A DNA stretch of 64,000 bases from CALKXV01 sp965228905 (GTDB lineage Bacteria > Pseudomonadota > Alphaproteobacteria > Rhodobacterales > Rhodobacteraceae). Positions 33,770 to 43,065 of the stretch are shown in pieces. The notes beneath the pieces are model-generated. The model was not told the DNA's origin, did no database searches, and worked only from the letters and a program-made list of their open reading frames with translations. Where the stretch lies: NCBI GenBank assembly GCA_965228905.1, contig CBDDII010000002.1, positions 1,185,348 through 1,249,347 on the forward strand, read 5' to 3'. Each line of letters starts with the position of its first letter. The stretch's first letter is position 1. Position numbers and translations under genes: made by a program.

Positions 33770-36700
33770 TCAGTCCAGTTTGAATCGAAGGTGCATATCA
33801 AGCCCGTTTTCGGTGAAGTCCTGGCTGTATTCGCCGTGCAACTGCTGCACGGCCATTGCCATCAACTTGTTGCCAAAGCCCGGTACGATTTCATCTTTCA
33901 ACCGGAAGTCGGGCAGGGTTTCGGACCAGGTGAGGTCCATGTGATTGTCGTCGTCGACGGACCACTTCACTTTGAGAGACCCTTCGGGAAGCGAAAGCGC
34001 ACCGTATTTCAGGGCATTGGTGGTCAATTCGTGGAAAAACAGCGTCAGGGTTGTCAGCATGTCGGGGGAAATAAAGGTTTCCGGCCCGCTGGCTTCGATC
34101 TTCTGGTTGTTCGCGTGAGGCGTGAGGATGCGGTTCAGAAGGTCGCTCCAGTTGACGCCGTTGATCGGGCCCTGTTTGCGCGCCAGTTCATAGGCGTGGG
34201 ACAGCGCGTTCACCCGTGACAGCATCGAGTCGGCGAAGGTTTCGCATTCGCGGTTTTCCTTGGGTGCCGAAGCGATGATGCTGCCGACCACAGCGAAGAG
34301 GTTTTTCACCCGGTGGCTCATCTCCTGGACCAGCATTTCCTGGCGTTCCTGGTCCAGGTGTTCCTGCGAGATGTCGATCATCGCGCTTATGACTTTTTTA
34401 GCACCGCTGGATGAACGATGGGGAATGCCGCGCGTGCGCAGCCAACGATCTTCGGGTCCGTCGGTCAGGATCCGCGCAACGATCTCGTAATCCTTGTCTT
34501 CCGCCGCAGCATGATCGACCACGCCCTCGGCTGCGGCGAGCGTTTCCGAATGCACGTTCTTCCGCATCGCCTCGCGGCTGTATTCGCCGGGGCCGTCCAA
34601 CCCAAGATGGGCGGCGCAAAGGGCATCGGCGGTGACGAGGTCCGTTTCCACATCCAACTCGGCCATGCCCATGCGCCCGGCCTCAAGCGCAAGGCGCAGG
34701 CGTTCGGACTTGATGTGAAGGTCATCGCGGAGGTTCACCAGTTCGGTCACGTCAACAAGGGTGATCGAGGTGCCTTCGACCGATCCATCGCCAAAGAAAT
34801 AGGGAACGACGCGCAAGAGATAGTGATGTTCGCCGTCCTCGGAGGTGACGGATTGTTCAACCGTTTCGCCGGACTTGAATACAGTGTCGATGGCCTGTGG
34901 CAGATCGAAGTCGCGGAACTGGATGTGGAATTCCGTGATGCGTCGGCCGCGGTCGTCTTCGCGCAGCGGCAGCACGTTCTTGGCCGCCCTTGTCAGGTGG
35001 CGGATGCGCAAGGCACGATCCAGCACCACCATGATCAGTTCGGAGGCCTGCATGAAGTTGTCGAGGTCGGCATTGGCAATCGACAATTCGTCGATCTTGT
35101 TCTTCAGTTCCTCGTTCGCGGTGGTCAGTTCCTCGTTCGATGACTGAAGCTCTTCGTTCATCGACATCATTTCTTCGTTCGAGCTTTTCAACTCTTCATT
35201 CGTGGTCTCGACTTCCTCGATCTTGGTTTTCAGCAAAAGCTGCGTTGCCTGAAGTTGCTCTTGAAGGTCGGCAATCCGCTGGTCGCGGGACGCTGGCGTG
35301 ACAGCGAATTCATCGACCTTCTGTTTCAGGCGTTCGCGGGCGATGAATATCAGGGCGACGGTGCCGTCCTTGAACGGGTGCGCGATGATGTCGGTTTGCT
35401 GCATCCCGAAGGGCGAGGGGACTTCTATATCCTTCAGGGCAATCCGCCTGTTGTCGCGCTGGGCATCGGCCAGAAGCGGCATGACCTGTTCGCGGATGCC
35501 TTCGCGGGCCAGCGCAAAGATGTGTCTTTCGTCGCCGGGGCGCGACATCAGGAACAGGCTGAGGTCGCCGGAGCTGTGGATGATCCTGCCGTCTGTAGAA
35601 ACCCGCACGAAGGGGGGCGCGTATTGGTCGTAGATCGTGGTGTTGGTGACATCCAGCCCCTTGCTGTTCGGAAAGTCGTCGTCGTGCGCCATCTTCGTGT
35701 TGATGCTGTTGCGGCTTTCCCTGCTTTGGCCGAGGGGCAGCATGATGTGCCCGCGCTGTGCGGTTTCGCGTCTTTGGAACAGACGGGATCTGGGATCGAC
35801 GGAATCGTACAATTCGCTGCGGCGGGTGACATTCTCGGAACTTCCAAGAAACAGCATCCCGCCCGGGCGCAAGCTGAAATGGAAGATGGGCAGAACGTCG
35901 TGCTGCATCTTTTCGTCGAGATAGATCAAGAGGTTCCGGCAGGAAATCAGGTCGACCTTTGAAAAGGGCGCATCCTTTATCAGGCTGTGAATCGAAAAAC
36001 GCACCATGTCGCGGATGGCCGGAACCATCTCGAACTGCCCGTCCTGGCCGATTGTATATTCTTCCTGGAACCGGGCTGGCAGTTCCTTCAGCGATGACAT
36101 CGGGTATTGCGCGTTACGGGCGATCTGAATGACTTTTTCGTCGATGTCGGTGGCAAAAATCTGGACGACCGGCTTCTTGCCGTGTTTCTTGCAGGCCTCG
36201 TGGACAAGCATCGCGATGCTATATGCCTCTTGCCCGCTGGAGCAGCCCGGCACCCAGATCCGCACTTCGTCGCCTTCTTTCGCATCCCTGACTAAGGGGG
36301 CGATCGCGTGTTTCTGAAGGCGTTCGAAACTGTCGAGATCGCGGAAGAACGCGGTGACGTTGATCAGGAAATCCTGGAACAAGAGGCGACGTTCGGACGG
36401 GTTGTGACTGAGGTAGGTCGCATAATCGTCGATATTGGTATACTCCAGCACCTGGAGGCGACGTTCGAGGCGGCGAAAGATGGTGGCGCGCTTGTAGCCG
36501 GAGAAATCGTGGCCCAGGTCTTCGAGCAATATCCGAAGCACGCGCTGGAGCTTTTCTTCCATTTCGTCGGGGCTTTCGGGAAGATCCGGATAGAGTTTGC
36601 CCGAGAAATAGGCTTGGAGCCGCGCTACGATTTCCTTGGCCGTAAGCGTATAATCGATGAGTTCGGTCGCTATTGCTGCGTGGGGCATCCCGTCATACCG

Positions 36701-37204
36701 GGCCTCTTCGGGCGATTGTGCAACGCAGATGCCGCCCATTTCCTTAATCATGCGCATTCCCGAGGATCCGTCAGCGCCGGTGCCGGACAGGATAACCGAG
36801 GCGGCGCGCGGCCCCTGAATGTTGGCCAGCGAGACGAAAAAGCTGTCGATGGGGCGGCGCAACCCGCGCGGTTCGTCGAACTTGTCCAGCCTAAGCTTGC
36901 TGCCTTCCATCCGCAGGCTGGCACCGGGTGGAATGACGTGCAGCGTGTCAGGGCTTAGATCATCTCCGTCTTCTATCTGACGCACCGGCAGTTTGGTCTT
37001 GCGCGACAAAAGCTCGGCCATCAGGCTTTCGTGGTTGGGATCAAGATGCAGGACCAGCACATAGGCGATGCCCGTATCGAGGGACGCATCGTGAAACATC
37101 TCGGTGACAGCTTCGAGCCCACCGGCGGAGGCGCCGATGCCGACAACCGGGAAATCCAGTTCAGGCTCGAACAGGTCTGGCGCACTGGTTTCTGCAAAAT
37201 TCAT
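33770..37204 (-). CDS. CheB-CheR-PAS-HWE hybrid histidine kinase
   Basis: A 1144-aa multidomain sensor without membrane helices. The order is a CheB methylesterase domain (residues 20-205, VVGIGASAGGLEA and SGTGADGSSGM), a CheR methyltransferase domain (210-480, SAM site WVPGCSSGQEAYS and ISCRNLLIYL), and a long coiled coil of repeated NEEL/SNEE heptads (645-705). Two PAS regions (715-950) follow. The kinase itself is an HWE/HisKA_2 type, with EMSHRVKNLFAVV at about 957 and the N-box FFHELTTNALKYG at about 1054. The ATG at 37204 is preferred to that at 37234 because it begins the globular part. It is cotranscribed with the receiver protein. Signal unknown. Confidence 0.93.
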   Translation of the reverse strand: MNFAETSAPDLFEPELDFPVVGIGASAGGLEAVTEMFHDASLDTGIAYVLVLHLDPNHESLMAELLSRKTKLPVRQIEDGDDLSPDTLHVIPPGASLRMEGSKLRLDKFDEPRGLRRPIDSFFVSLANIQGPRAASVILSGTGADGSSGMRMIKEMGGICVAQSPEEARYDGMPHAAIATELIDYTLTAKEIVARLQAYFSGKLYPDLPESPDEMEEKLQRVLRILLEDLGHDFSGYKRATIFRRLERRLQVLEYTNIDDYATYLSHNPSERRLLFQDFLINVTAFFRDLDSFERLQKHAIAPLVRDAKEGDEVRIWVPGCSSGQEAYSIAMLVHEACKKHGKKPVVQIFATDIDEKVIQIARNAQYPMSSLKELPARFQEEYTIGQDGQFEMVPAIRDMVRFSIHSLIKDAPFSKVDLISCRNLLIYLDEKMQHDVLPIFHFSLRPGGMLFLGSSENVTRRSELYDSVDPRSRLFQRRETAQRGHIMLPLGQSRESRNSINTKMAHDDDFPNSKGLDVTNTTIYDQYAPPFVRVSTDGRIIHSSGDLSLFLMSRPGDERHIFALAREGIREQVMPLLADAQRDNRRIALKDIEVPSPFGMQQTDIIAHPFKDGTVALIFIARERLKQKVDEFAVTPASRDQRIADLQEQLQATQLLLKTKIEEVETTNEELKSSNEEMMSMNEELQSSNEELTTANEELKNKIDELSIANADLDNFMQASELIMVVLDRALRIRHLTRAAKNVLPLREDDRGRRITEFHIQFRDFDLPQAIDTVFKSGETVEQSVTSEDGEHHYLLRVVPYFFGDGSVEGTSITLVDVTELVNLRDDLHIKSERLRLALEAGRMGMAELDVETDLVTADALCAAHLGLDGPGEYSREAMRKNVHSETLAAAEGVVDHAAAEDKDYEIVARILTDGPEDRWLRTRGIPHRSSSGAKKVISAMIDISQEHLDQERQEMLVQEMSHRVKNLFAVVGSIIASAPKENRECETFADSMLSRVNALSHAYELARKQGPINGVNWSDLLNRILTPHANNQKIEASGPETFISPDMLTTLTLFFHELTTNALKYGALSLPEGSLKVKWSVDDDNHMDLTWSETLPDFRLKDEIVPGFGNKLMAMAVQQLHGEYSQDFTENGLDMHLRFKLD

Positions 37205-37433
37205 GCGATTCACCCAAGGGTTAACGATTGGCAAATGCTACAACTCAGAGACGATGATCGCCAGATTTTTTTCAGGCCTGCTAATGGCTGCTGGAGGTTG
37301 CATTACCTGCGCTTACTTGTGCCGCCAGCACGGGGCTTCTTGTATTCCGGGGCGGAGATGACGATGGTCTCACCGAAAGAGGCGGGCCACGTCCCAATGC
37401 AAAACGTTTGAGTGGAACTGCGAGGTTGAAGCT

Positions 37434-38246
37434 ATGAGCGACGACAGGAACTCCCCGGCAGACTGGTGGCGCACGTCGATCATCGACATGGCGCCGGGCC
37501 GGATCGCGTTTCGTGGTCGTCCGATCGAGGAGTTGATCGGCAACGTCGGGTTCGGCCAGATGATCTGGCTGATGACGCGGGGGGATCTGCCCAGTGCGGA
37601 ACAGGCGGCCTTGTTGGAATGCGCGCTGGTCGCCGGTGTCGACCATGGCCCGCAAGCGCCGTCGATTGCCGCGGCGCGGATGGCGGCGACCTGCGGCGTG
37701 GGGCTGAACAACGTGATGGCGACCGGGGTCAACATGCTGGGCGACGTGCATGGCGGGGCAGGCGAACAATGCGCGGAATTGTATCTGGATATCGCGGCCC
37801 GGATCGACGCGGGCGCGGCTTTGGCGGTGGCCGTGGATGAAGGGCTTAGGGACTGGCGGACGCGTTACGGAAAGATCGTTTCGGGGTTCGGGCACAGGTT
37901 TCACAAGCCGGTCGATCCCCGTGCCCCGCGCCTGATGGCGCTTGTGCGCGAGGCGGCGTCGGACGGCATCGTGACAGGGCGTTACGCCGAGATCGGCGAG
38001 GCAGTTCAGGCGCGCATCGGCGAAGAGCGCGGCAGCGCGATTGCCATGAACATCGACGGCGCAACCGCCGTTATCTTTTGCGAATTGGGCTTTCCGCCGC
38101 CCCTGTCGCGCGGGTTGTTCTGCCTGTCACGCTCGGTCGGGATCCTCGCGCACGGCTGGGAGCAGATGCAGCAGGGCGGGCGAAACAAGGGGCCGATGCC
38201 GCCCGCGATCCTGCCCGCCTATGATCCTCCCGAGGCCGAAAGCTAG
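37434..38246 (+). CDS. citrate synthase-like protein (citryl-CoA lyase type)
   Basis: A 270-aa protein with a compact citrate-synthase fold, well short of the roughly 430 aa of a true citrate synthase. It keeps the substrate-binding FRGRPIEELIGNVGF, the DHGPQAPSIAAARMAAT and NMLGDVHGGAGEQC histidine regions, GFGHRFHKPVDPRA, and a final aspartate region NIDGATAVIFCELGFPP. Proteins of this size are usually annotated as citryl-CoA lyase and act as lyases or non-canonical synthases, sometimes on methylated citrates. It is convergent with the GST gene, 3 bp apart. The exact reaction is uncertain. Confidence 0.8.
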   Translation: MSDDRNSPADWWRTSIIDMAPGRIAFRGRPIEELIGNVGFGQMIWLMTRGDLPSAEQAALLECALVAGVDHGPQAPSIAAARMAATCGVGLNNVMATGVNMLGDVHGGAGEQCAELYLDIAARIDAGAALAVAVDEGLRDWRTRYGKIVSGFGHRFHKPVDPRAPRLMALVREAASDGIVTGRYAEIGEAVQARIGEERGSAIAMNIDGATAVIFCELGFPPPLSRGLFCLSRSVGILAHGWEQMQQGGRNKGPMPPAILPAYDPPEAES

Positions 38247-38249
38247 GCT

Positions 38250-38888
38250 TCAGGGCATTGGGATGTCTGTCACGTATTTCGGCACCTGATATCCGCGCTG
38301 AACTGCCGGACGCTCGGCAATCCGGATGTACCAGTCACGCACGTTCGGAAATTCACCAAGGTCGATTTCCTGCCATTCGAACCGGGAAATCCAGGGCCAT
38401 GTGGCCATGTCGGCAATCGAGTATTCGCCGCGTCCTTGCCCGGCGATGAAGTCGCGCCCTTCCAGTCGGCGGTCCAGCACGCCGTACAGGCGGCGCGCCT
38501 CTTTTGAATAGCGTTCCTCGGCATATTCGGATTTGCCGCGATTGTATTTGACGAAGTGATGCACCTGACCCAGCATCGGGCCGACCCCGCCCATCTGCCA
38601 CATCAGCCATTCGATGGCGCGCCACTTCTCGTCGCCTTCGGGCAGGAAACGGCCGTGCTTTTCGGCGAGGTAGAGCATGATTGCCCCGGTTTCCATCATC
38701 TGGATGCCGGTGTCGCGATCCACGATGGCCGGGATGCGGTTGTTCGGCGCGATCTTCAGGAAGTCGGGCGCGAATTGTTCGTCCTTGGTGATGTCGACGG
38801 CATGGGCGGTGTAGGGCACGCCCAGTTCTTCCAGCATGATCGAGACCTTGCGGCCATTGGGGGTGGTCCAGGTGTATAGGTCTATCAC
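38250..38888 (-). CDS. glutathione S-transferase family protein (YfcG-type)
   Basis: A 212-aa cytoplasmic GST. The thioredoxin-like N-domain starts IDLYTWTTPNGRKVSIMLEE, has the cis-Pro region NNRIPAIVDRD and the glutathione-binding METGAIMLYLAE. The helical domain has MWQMGGVGPMLGQ and EYSIADMATWPW. These segments closely match the E. coli YfcG/YghU group, which reduces disulfides using two bound glutathiones. The start is the GTG at 38888, the only start that gives the family's N-terminus; the frame upstream is not protein-like. Confidence 0.9.
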   Translation of the reverse strand: MIDLYTWTTPNGRKVSIMLEELGVPYTAHAVDITKDEQFAPDFLKIAPNNRIPAIVDRDTGIQMMETGAIMLYLAEKHGRFLPEGDEKWRAIEWLMWQMGGVGPMLGQVHHFVKYNRGKSEYAEERYSKEARRLYGVLDRRLEGRDFIAGQGRGEYSIADMATWPWISRFEWQEIDLGEFPNVRDWYIRIAERPAVQRGYQVPKYVTDIPMP

Positions 38889-39036
38889 GGTCGGGGTGCT
38901 CTTTCGTCGGTTGCTCGGGATTTCTGGCGGCAAGAGACGAAAGGCGGCGGGGGAAGTCAATAAACCTGTTTCAATTGCCCGGCGGGCTTGTGTATCGGTT
39001 TGCGGGCATCACTGCGCAGGACAGGAAAGAGTGACG

Positions 39037-39945
39037 ATGACAAAGGCAATCCGGGGAATTTACGCAGCGGCGGTGTCGCCATTTGACAAGGACGGGGCGC
39101 TCGATACCGCGAAACTGGTGGCCTATTGTCAGTATCTGGTCAACGAAGGCGGCTGCGACGGGGTTGCGCCGACGGGGACGACGGGCGAGGGCAACTCGAT
39201 CTCGTTCCGCCAGAAAATGGAACTGGCGGCGGCCTTTGGCGAAGCGGGGTTCGATCCCGCCCGCGCGATCTTCGGCACCGGGGCATGCGCAACGCAGGAT
39301 GCAATTGATCTATCGAAAGCCGCGCTGGATGCCGGGTTTCCGAACGTGCTGGTCCTGCCGCCATTCTATTACAAGACCCCGAGCGACGAGGGCATCTATC
39401 GCTATTTCGCGCAACTGATCGAGGCGATCGGAGATGACCGGTTGCGGGTCTACCTGTACCACTTCCCGCAGATGTCGGCCGTGCCGATCCCGGTGGATGT
39501 GGCGGTGCGGTTGAAAAAGGACTTCGGCCCGGTAATTGCGGGCCTGAAGGATTCCAGCGGCGACATGGCGCAATCCCTGGCCTTTGCAAAGGCGACCGGC
39601 GGTGTAGAGGCGGATTTCGATGTCTACCCGTCCAGCGAGGCCTTCCTGTTCGAAGGGTTGGAAGGCGGCTGTGCGGGCATCATCTCGGGTTCGACAAACG
39701 CCTTTGCGAATTACGTCCAGAAGGGACGCAGCGCGGGGGCTGACAGCGAGGCCTTCCAACTGGTGAAAGACGCCCGCGCTGTGGCGTCGAAGTATCCGTT
39801 GATGGCGGCGATGAAACAGGTCGAAGCCTGGCGGACGGGGGACGAAGGCTGGACACGGATGGCCCCGCCGCTTGTGCCTTTGAGCGAGGCGCAAAAGGCG
39901 GACCTTCGCGCGGATCTGGATGCGCTGAAAGGACGGGCGGGCTAG
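39037..39945 (+). CDS. dihydrodipicolinate synthase family protein
   Basis: Class I aldolase or dehydratase of the DapA superfamily, 302 aa. The catalytic lysine is Lys171 in IAGLKDSSGD, the tyrosine lies in VYLYHFPQM, and the family start GIYAAAVSPFDKDG and APTGTTGEGNSIS loop are clear. Position and family suggest a keto-acid aldolase (for example KDG, sialate or hydroxyproline pathway types) rather than lysine synthesis, but the pathway cannot be told. It is divergent from the GST gene and convergent with the BKACE gene. Confidence 0.9.
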   Translation: MTKAIRGIYAAAVSPFDKDGALDTAKLVAYCQYLVNEGGCDGVAPTGTTGEGNSISFRQKMELAAAFGEAGFDPARAIFGTGACATQDAIDLSKAALDAGFPNVLVLPPFYYKTPSDEGIYRYFAQLIEAIGDDRLRVYLYHFPQMSAVPIPVDVAVRLKKDFGPVIAGLKDSSGDMAQSLAFAKATGGVEADFDVYPSSEAFLFEGLEGGCAGIISGSTNAFANYVQKGRSAGADSEAFQLVKDARAVASKYPLMAAMKQVEAWRTGDEGWTRMAPPLVPLSEAQKADLRADLDALKGRAG

Positions 39946-39955
39946 GCCGTTTCGA

Positions 39956-40732
39956 TTACGGGCCTGTGGCGGCGACAACCTCCGCCACACGCTCGGCATT
40001 GTCGCGGGCAAGTGAACCGTCCGCGTTCCAGAGCGAGTTTTCGAACCCCACGCGCATCTTTCCACCCCGGCGGGCTGCTTCGGTAAGGCAGGCGGTTTCG
40101 GAAGAGCCGAAGGCGCAGAGCATCCAGTCGAAGGTGAGGTCGGTGTTGGCGCCGAGCAGGTCAGTGAACCCGTCAAGATCGGCCGGGCGCGGTAAGGCGC
40201 TGCCGGTGTAAGAGCCAAGCACGAATTGCATCTGGTGGTGGCGTCCGGGGATCGTGCCGTTGTCGATGCATTCGAGGAACCAGCGCAGTTCTTCGGGCGT
40301 ATAGACGATGTGCTGTATCGCGACGTTTTCGGCCAACGCCCAGCCGTAGAAATCCCGCGCCGCTTGAATTTCGGCAGGGTCCGGGATCATTTCGCGCAGG
40401 GCGACGGAAACCGAGGCCGGGCGCAATTCGCGCACCATCGCCTGTTGTTCCGGCGCGGTGTAGCGCCCCGCCGCCTCGCTTGTGACTTGCAGGAAAAAGC
40501 CGGGGGCGGCTTCGGAAATCGCGGCCAGTGTTTCGCGGTAAAGCCCGCAATCCAGTGAGTGCAGGCCATCCTTGTCGCGGACATGGATGTGGATGCCGGT
40601 GGCGCCAGCCTTACGGCAGGCGAGAGCGGTTTCCACGATCTCGGGCAATGTGATGGGGAGCGCGGCGTGGTCGGCCTTGGTGCGGCGTGCGCCGTTCGGG
40701 GCGACCATCAGGTGCGGCAGTTCGGCAGTCAT
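39956..40732 (-). CDS. BKACE-type 3-keto-5-aminohexanoate cleavage family protein
   Basis: A 258-aa TIM-barrel protein of the beta-keto acid cleavage (BKACE, formerly DUF849) family, which condenses a beta-keto acid with acetyl-CoA and splits it. Zinc-site features GIHIHVRDKDG and the glutamate in VGFENSLW are visible, as is LMVAPNGARRTKADH at the start. Its 5' end overlaps the end of waaA by 4 bp, so it is expressed from the LPS operon although it has no obvious link to LPS. The substrate is unknown, as for most of the family. Confidence 0.88.
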   Translation of the reverse strand: MTAELPHLMVAPNGARRTKADHAALPITLPEIVETALACRKAGATGIHIHVRDKDGLHSLDCGLYRETLAAISEAAPGFFLQVTSEAAGRYTAPEQQAMVRELRPASVSVALREMIPDPAEIQAARDFYGWALAENVAIQHIVYTPEELRWFLECIDNGTIPGRHHQMQFVLGSYTGSALPRPADLDGFTDLLGANTDLTFDWMLCAFGSSETACLTEAARRGGKMRVGFENSLWNADGSLARDNAERVAEVVAATGP

Positions 40733-42039
40733 TTCGGACCTTTGGGAAGGAAATTCATCACGAGGTCGAGGGTGCGGGCCACTGCGCCGCCGTGGCGGTC
40801 GTATTCCCGCGTTGCCCCGGCCTGCATGGCGGCGAGGGTGCCGGCGTTTGCAAAGAGGTCGGTGAGGGCCTGTGTCAGGGCGTTTGCGTCCGCGACCTCG
40901 CGCGCGCCGCCGGTAGCCTGCAATGCCTGATAGGCGGCGGCGAAGTTTTCCACATGGGGGCCGTGCAGGATGGCCGTGTTCAGGGCGGCGGGTTCATAGG
41001 GCGTGTGCCCGCCTGGGCCGGGCAGGAGCGAGCCGCCGACAAGGGCAACCGGCACCGCGCCGTAAACCGCGCCCGTGTCGCCGAAGCTGTCGACCAGATG
41101 GACCTTGGTATCGGGTGCGGGCGTTTCGCCGGAGCTGTGGCGGGTAAAGGGCAGGGCGCGATCCTGCAAGAGCGTGGCGATTGCATCGCCCCGGTTCGGG
41201 TGGCGCGGCACAAGCACCAGAAGCGGTTGGTCGGGCAGGGCGGCATGGGCGTCGAGGATGATTTCATCCTCGCCCGGGTGGGTCGAAACGGCGGCCCAGA
41301 CCGGGCGGTCCTGCGCGACTTGGGTGACCGAAGCGCGAAGGGCGGCATCGCCCGGCGGCAGGTCCACTTCGGCCTTGAGGTTGCCGGGGGAGATGACGCG
41401 GTCGGGATCGAGGCCAAGGCCGACAAGGCTGCTTGCGATCTCGTCAGACTGGGCGGTGACAAGGCGCATCGGGGCAAGAAGGGCGGCGTAGAGGCGCGGA
41501 AATCGCGCCCGGCTGTTCGAGGCGCGGGCGTTCAACAGGGCCATGGGTGTGCCGCGCCGCATCAGGGCCAGAACGAGCCTGGGCCAAAGATCGCCTTCGA
41601 CAAAGAGCGCGGCGTCGGGGGACCAGTGGGTCAGAAAGCCTTCGACCGCGCTTTCGGTGTCGACGGGTAGGAACTGGTGCAAGGCTTCGGGCAGGCGTTT
41701 TGCGGTCGTTTCCGCGCCGCCCTGCGTTGATGTGGTGACAAGCACTTGCGACTGCGTACGTTCTTGCAACGCGCGAACAAAGGCGACGACGGACACGATT
41801 TCCCCGACCGAGGCGGCATGAACCCAGATCAGAGGGCCGTCGGGGCGTGGCAGACTGGGCTGGCCGAAGCGTTCGCGCAGGCGGACGTCGTCGCCGCCTT
41901 GCTTTACGTGCGCGCGGCGGGCGAGACGGCGCAGCAGGCCGGGGCACAGGCCAGAAAGGCCCAGCCAGAGACGCAGCAGAAAGGGCCGGGGGGCCGGAGC
42001 TTGGGTGCCTGGGGGCGGAGGGCCTGAACCGTTGCGCAT
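40729..42039 (-). CDS. waaA: 3-deoxy-D-manno-octulosonic acid transferase
   Basis: Transfers Kdo from CMP-Kdo to lipid IVA at the inner membrane; 436 aa, the usual length. An N-terminal hydrophobic helix region is followed by IWVHAASVGEI, ALFVEGDLWPRL, GNLKAEVDLPPGD and the donor-binding LVGGSLLPGPGGHTPYEPAA. The ATG at 42039 with an AGAGAAG ribosome site is preferred over a TTG at 42069. It lies in one strand run with a glycosyltransferase and a Kdo kinase gene. Whether it adds one or two Kdo residues cannot be told directly. Confidence 0.95.
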   Translation of the reverse strand: MRNGSGPPPPGTQAPAPRPFLLRLWLGLSGLCPGLLRRLARRAHVKQGGDDVRLRERFGQPSLPRPDGPLIWVHAASVGEIVSVVAFVRALQERTQSQVLVTTSTQGGAETTAKRLPEALHQFLPVDTESAVEGFLTHWSPDAALFVEGDLWPRLVLALMRRGTPMALLNARASNSRARFPRLYAALLAPMRLVTAQSDEIASSLVGLGLDPDRVISPGNLKAEVDLPPGDAALRASVTQVAQDRPVWAAVSTHPGEDEIILDAHAALPDQPLLVLVPRHPNRGDAIATLLQDRALPFTRHSSGETPAPDTKVHLVDSFGDTGAVYGAVPVALVGGSLLPGPGGHTPYEPAALNTAILHGPHVENFAAAYQALQATGGAREVADANALTQALTDLFANAGTLAAMQAGATREYDRHGGAVARTLDLVMNFLPKGPK

Positions 42040-42114
42040 GGGGGCTTCTCTAGCACGGCTGTCGGTCAATGGCTTTGCAAATTCCGCGCCGCGTCCGTCG
42101 CATAGATTCGCTGG

Positions 42115-42936
42115 TCACTCCAGCGGGCGACCGCGCCAGTCGCGCAGGGGGCCGATCGCCTCGACCGTTTCGCGCCCGCCGTTTGACAACCAGTAGTCGC
42201 GGAAATACGGCACCGGGCCGCGCCCGGAACGCCAGAAATCGCCCCAGGCCTGGTTTTTCTCGGGGACAAGCTCGGCCGGTCGCGGTCGGCCATGAAAGGC
42301 GAGGATTTTGGTGCCTGCCGGTGGGTTGCGCGGTGGCAGAAACCGGTTGAGTATCGGGGCCTGCATCAGGTGGCGCTTGAAGGAAATGACCCAAGGGTCG
42401 GGCCAGAAGGCGACATCATCGTGATGCTTCCACATGAATCGCTGGTCGTTCCGGATGGTGGTCGTCCAATGCTCCGGCTTCGACATGAATTCTTCGTAGA
42501 TGTGGGTCAGGCCATCGAAATCGAAGGCGATCACGCCTGACGCGCCCCGGATCGGGCGGTTGATCTTCAGCCGGTCGATGGGCCGCGCCCATTCCTTGAT
42601 CATCACCAGCGAACCCTCGTAATCGAACATCGGTGCGAGGTCACCGCAGATCATTGAATCGAGGTCGATAAACAGGGCGCGACCGGACAGGTCGTAAAGC
42701 GAAGGTTTGAACATCGAAAGCTTGGGCCATGCGCCGAAGCTGAAATTCCCTGGTTTCAGGCCCATGTCAGGGATCGGCAGCACCTCGACATCCTTTGAGA
42801 TGCCTTCGCCATCGTCGGTGAAACAGATAAAGCGGTAATCGCCCGTAAGGTGCTTCCGCACGCCCGAGGCAAGGACATTCACATAGTCCGGGGCATAAGC
42901 CTTGCCCCATTTCATGCAAACCACGTTTCGCTGCAT
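42115..42936 (-). CDS. DXD-type glycosyltransferase, probable LPS core enzyme
   Basis: A 273-aa cytoplasmic glycosyltransferase with a GT8-like layout. NVVCMKWGKAYAPDYVNVL opens the nucleotide-binding half, and the metal motif is FIDLDS (Asp91 and Asp93). KILAFHGRPRP near the end supplies a late histidine typical of retaining DXD enzymes. No membrane segment. It lies between waaA and the Kdo kinase gene on the same strand, which suggests a role in the inner core of LPS. Donor sugar unknown. Confidence 0.8.
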   Translation of the reverse strand: MQRNVVCMKWGKAYAPDYVNVLASGVRKHLTGDYRFICFTDDGEGISKDVEVLPIPDMGLKPGNFSFGAWPKLSMFKPSLYDLSGRALFIDLDSMICGDLAPMFDYEGSLVMIKEWARPIDRLKINRPIRGASGVIAFDFDGLTHIYEEFMSKPEHWTTTIRNDQRFMWKHHDDVAFWPDPWVISFKRHLMQAPILNRFLPPRNPPAGTKILAFHGRPRPAELVPEKNQAWGDFWRSGRGPVPYFRDYWLSNGGRETVEAIGPLRDWRGRPLE

Positions 42937-43065
42937 CTGATCTTCCTTGCGCCCGATGGTGCGGCACCGTTGCGGCGGTGCTCGGTCTGTTTGTTCGGTC
43001 TCGAGTCAATACGTTGAGGTCGGGCGATGCAAGGTCAAAGAGTTGAGCGACCGGCGCGGGATCGC

